Source of the DNA: Paramacrobiotus richtersi
Lineage: Eukaryota > Tardigrada > Eutardigrada > Parachela > Macrobiotidae
Length of the DNA stretch: 22,168 nucleotides
Assembly (NCBI GenBank): GCA_034698045.1
Contig: JAQGAU010000989.1
Location: forward strand, 1 to 22,168
Direction of reading: 5' to 3'
Each line of letters begins with the position of its first letter. The stretch's first letter is position 1. Below are positions 20,129 through 22,168 of the stretch, piece after piece. The position numbers were made by a program, and so were the translations under genes. The notes below the pieces were generated by a model that was given only the letters and a program-made list of their open reading frames with translations, had not been told where the DNA came from and searched no databases.

Positions 20129-22120
20129 CGTTAAGCCGAGACTACCGCAGCGGATGTGCAAAATTCCTCCATGCTTTAGTTGATTATCCTGGAGAAAAAT
20201 GTGGAGAATGTCTACTGTATCTTGGGAACAAGCTCCTGACGAAAGTCAACACACACGGCGATAAGCGAAACAGCAGCAGTGGCTCGCGTTCAGGTGCAGT
20301 CCGCACACGTGAGACTGCACATTAAGCCAGAAACCGATAACAAACAATCACGTCCGGAGCTAGAGTGCTTCAGTATTTGTGTTATTATTGTACAAGCCGT
20401 CTTGGCAAGCAGTCGAAGCACACGCGCTTATACTTAACTTGCAAAGGAAACCTGTATACGGAATATGCAGTGTCTACCTTATAATATTACGTACATGTGT
20501 TTTTACCCAGGTACTTGACGTATGTAATATGCCATGCCAGGTGTAAGCCTACGGGACACATAGAGATTTTCACAAGTCAAAAAGTGTTTGCGTAAGTGTT
20601 GCCGCAAAAGTGTAGGTAAAGTCAAACGCACTTGAGAGATAGAAATGTATGAATCTAGGGATACGTACGAAGTAGTATTATTACAGTTCACCCACTACGA
20701 TACTTTTCTACACATGAAGTAATCTGTTTCATTCCGCTTGTACCAAACACAGATATGAAGATGTGATTGATCTATAACGATTACCGCAAACAGCATGCAG
20801 TAGTTAGTTTAGTTTATTTACCGAGCAGACAAACCAAGTGGCACTCAAAGTCTGTTCTACAATGCGGGAAGAGGAACAACAACAAGCCTTACCAAAGTTT
20901 CCTAGAAGCCACAAAAGAGAGAAAAACCCGTACATTCCCACATTCCAAAATATTTTCGCCGCTTTTCATAATATTCGAAAAAAGATCTTTGAGCCGCATT
21001 GCCAGGGTCGTCTTTCCGATGCTTCGTTTCGCAGTGACGTCAATCCGTTTCGTCGCAGGTTGTATCGTTGGGCAATATCTTTGAACGGAATAAGGTTTTT
21101 AAAGAGTAATCTGTAAAACAAAAAACGTTCACGGAATAAAACGTGCGACCACGCATGGCTGCATAGCACATTATGTAATTACAATAAGTAACACCAGCTG
21201 ACCAGTAGAGCAACAGACACGAACCCTAGCGACAGGTTGTTGATTGTAAAGTTTTTGCATGACAGTAAGTAGCCGGAAGGCCAATACATTAAGGAACGGC
21301 CGCAAGGAAGCGACGCGAAAGAACTCCGTGAATGACGTGGTTGTCGGTGCTAAACATCCTTGAAAAGTTCCGGTTCATGGATTTATATACCTTCGTTGTA
21401 CAACAAACAAAACAAAAGTCTACAGAAACATGCTCAGGTTACTTCCGCAGCGAGAAACTAGTTATATTATCTTCGTTCGCTGAACCGCCAAAGTTGATTG
21501 CAAATCCTACATGAATCATGATTAAATTATACTAATCCATAGCGTGTTGTTAAATTCGGTCTTTTGTTGGGTTTTGGCGGCCAGTTAGAGGTTCCACATA
21601 TACAACACGTTAAACGATCAGCGATGCTCGAATAAGGTAATAGAGCATGAAAACCTCCTGGGTGTTGTCTCATCTTACCATTATTGTCCACTTGTCAGGT
21701 GCCATTGTGTTTAGCGCGTGAATGCGGTTACCGACTCACGAGCGCATCTTTCGCACCATCTGTCAATAAAGCTGATTGAGAATATATTTGATAAAACCGG
21801 TAGACCAGTCGACGGATGACTGTTTTCATATAAGAAGGGGAATCATGCTTATGGTTAATCCGGGCCTTTGTAATTGTAAAGCAACAATAACCGCTGCACA
21901 GCTGATTAATTTAATATATGCAGTGTACGAGTCTACTCATCGTAGACGATTACTGTGTAGATTTCATACTGCTATACTTCTCCATCCATCCATTGTCATA
22001 AAAGGCAAGTGCCGTATAATACCGTACATCAGTTGCTGATTATACTGGGTGACTCGTAGACTCTGTATAAAAAATGTGGCTGGTTAATCTTTGGGTGACC
22101 TTAACTGACACTTCAAGGAG
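20129..22120. other. Region downstream of the GPCR, no recognised gene
   Basis: Overlapping ORFs at 20767-21084 and 20838-21116 (+) lie in different frames, lack recognisable domains and are probably chance. A TGACGTCA motif (CRE-type palindrome) lies near 21035. An AATAAA at 21765-21770 could end a + strand transcript. No tRNA or long repeat seen. Confidence 0.45.
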
Positions 22121-22168
22121 ATGGCGTCTTCGTTCCTGGAATTAATGCGATTCTTTCTGGAACTAATG
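22121..22168 (+). CDS. Possible start of a gene running off the right edge
   Basis: An ATG in favourable context (GGAGATGG) opens a frame that stays open to the window end, 16 codons: MASSFLELMRFFLELM. The peptide contains an internal repeat (FLELMRF, FLELM) because TTCCTGGAATTAATG recurs with two changes 21 bases later. Too short to identify; could be chance. Confidence 0.2.
   Translation, partial: MASSFLELMRFFLELM

Noticed and set aside
20690-20720. CCACTACGATACTTTTC resembling the eIF3m repeat core
   Set aside because: Only CACTACGAT (9 bases) matches; the AGCCAC part is absent, so chance is likely.
20767-21116. Two overlapping + ORFs of 105 and 92 codons
   Set aside because: Different frames over the same bases, basic low-information composition, no domain.

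Overview
The window is nuclear DNA of an invertebrate animal. Every confident protein gene is split by short GT-AG introns, there is a eukaryotic tRNA with internal promoter boxes, the intergenic DNA is AT-rich, and there are no bacterial operons. Compact introns and a divergent class A GPCR fit an ecdysozoan such as a tardigrade, but that placement is a guess.

Layout. 1-1.86 kb: AT-rich flank with no gene, but with two copies of a short repeat. 2.04-6.82 kb, minus: a complete ten-exon gene for translation initiation factor eIF3 subunit m; all splice phases close into 413 codons. At least four more copies of the repeat lie in its introns, all in + orientation; the family could be a clustered microRNA family or remnants of a small mobile element. 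7.2 kb, minus: tRNA-Val(UAC). 7.9-8.9 kb, minus: a three-exon gene for a 103-residue secreted glycine-rich protein, with a TATA box and a heat-shock-element-like site upstream. 9.2-11.9 kb: no convincing gene, two long perfect palindromes. 11.96-13.6 kb, plus: a seven-exon aldo-keto reductase that keeps its catalytic residues but is broken by several single-base shifts, most of them in short base runs. 14.4-15.4 kb: a decayed partial copy of a GPCR first exon. 15.4-17.9 kb: AT-rich and repetitive. 18.5-20.1 kb, plus: the intact two-exon GPCR, source or sister of the decayed copy. 20.1-22.17 kb: no recognised gene; a short ORF opens at the right edge.

The genes do not form a pathway: a translation housekeeping factor, a tRNA, a secreted orphan peptide, a detoxification-type enzyme and a receptor. 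The main points for follow-up are the + strand repeat family around eIF3m, the GPCR duplication whose homology ends at a fold-back, and the shifted but otherwise conserved reductase.
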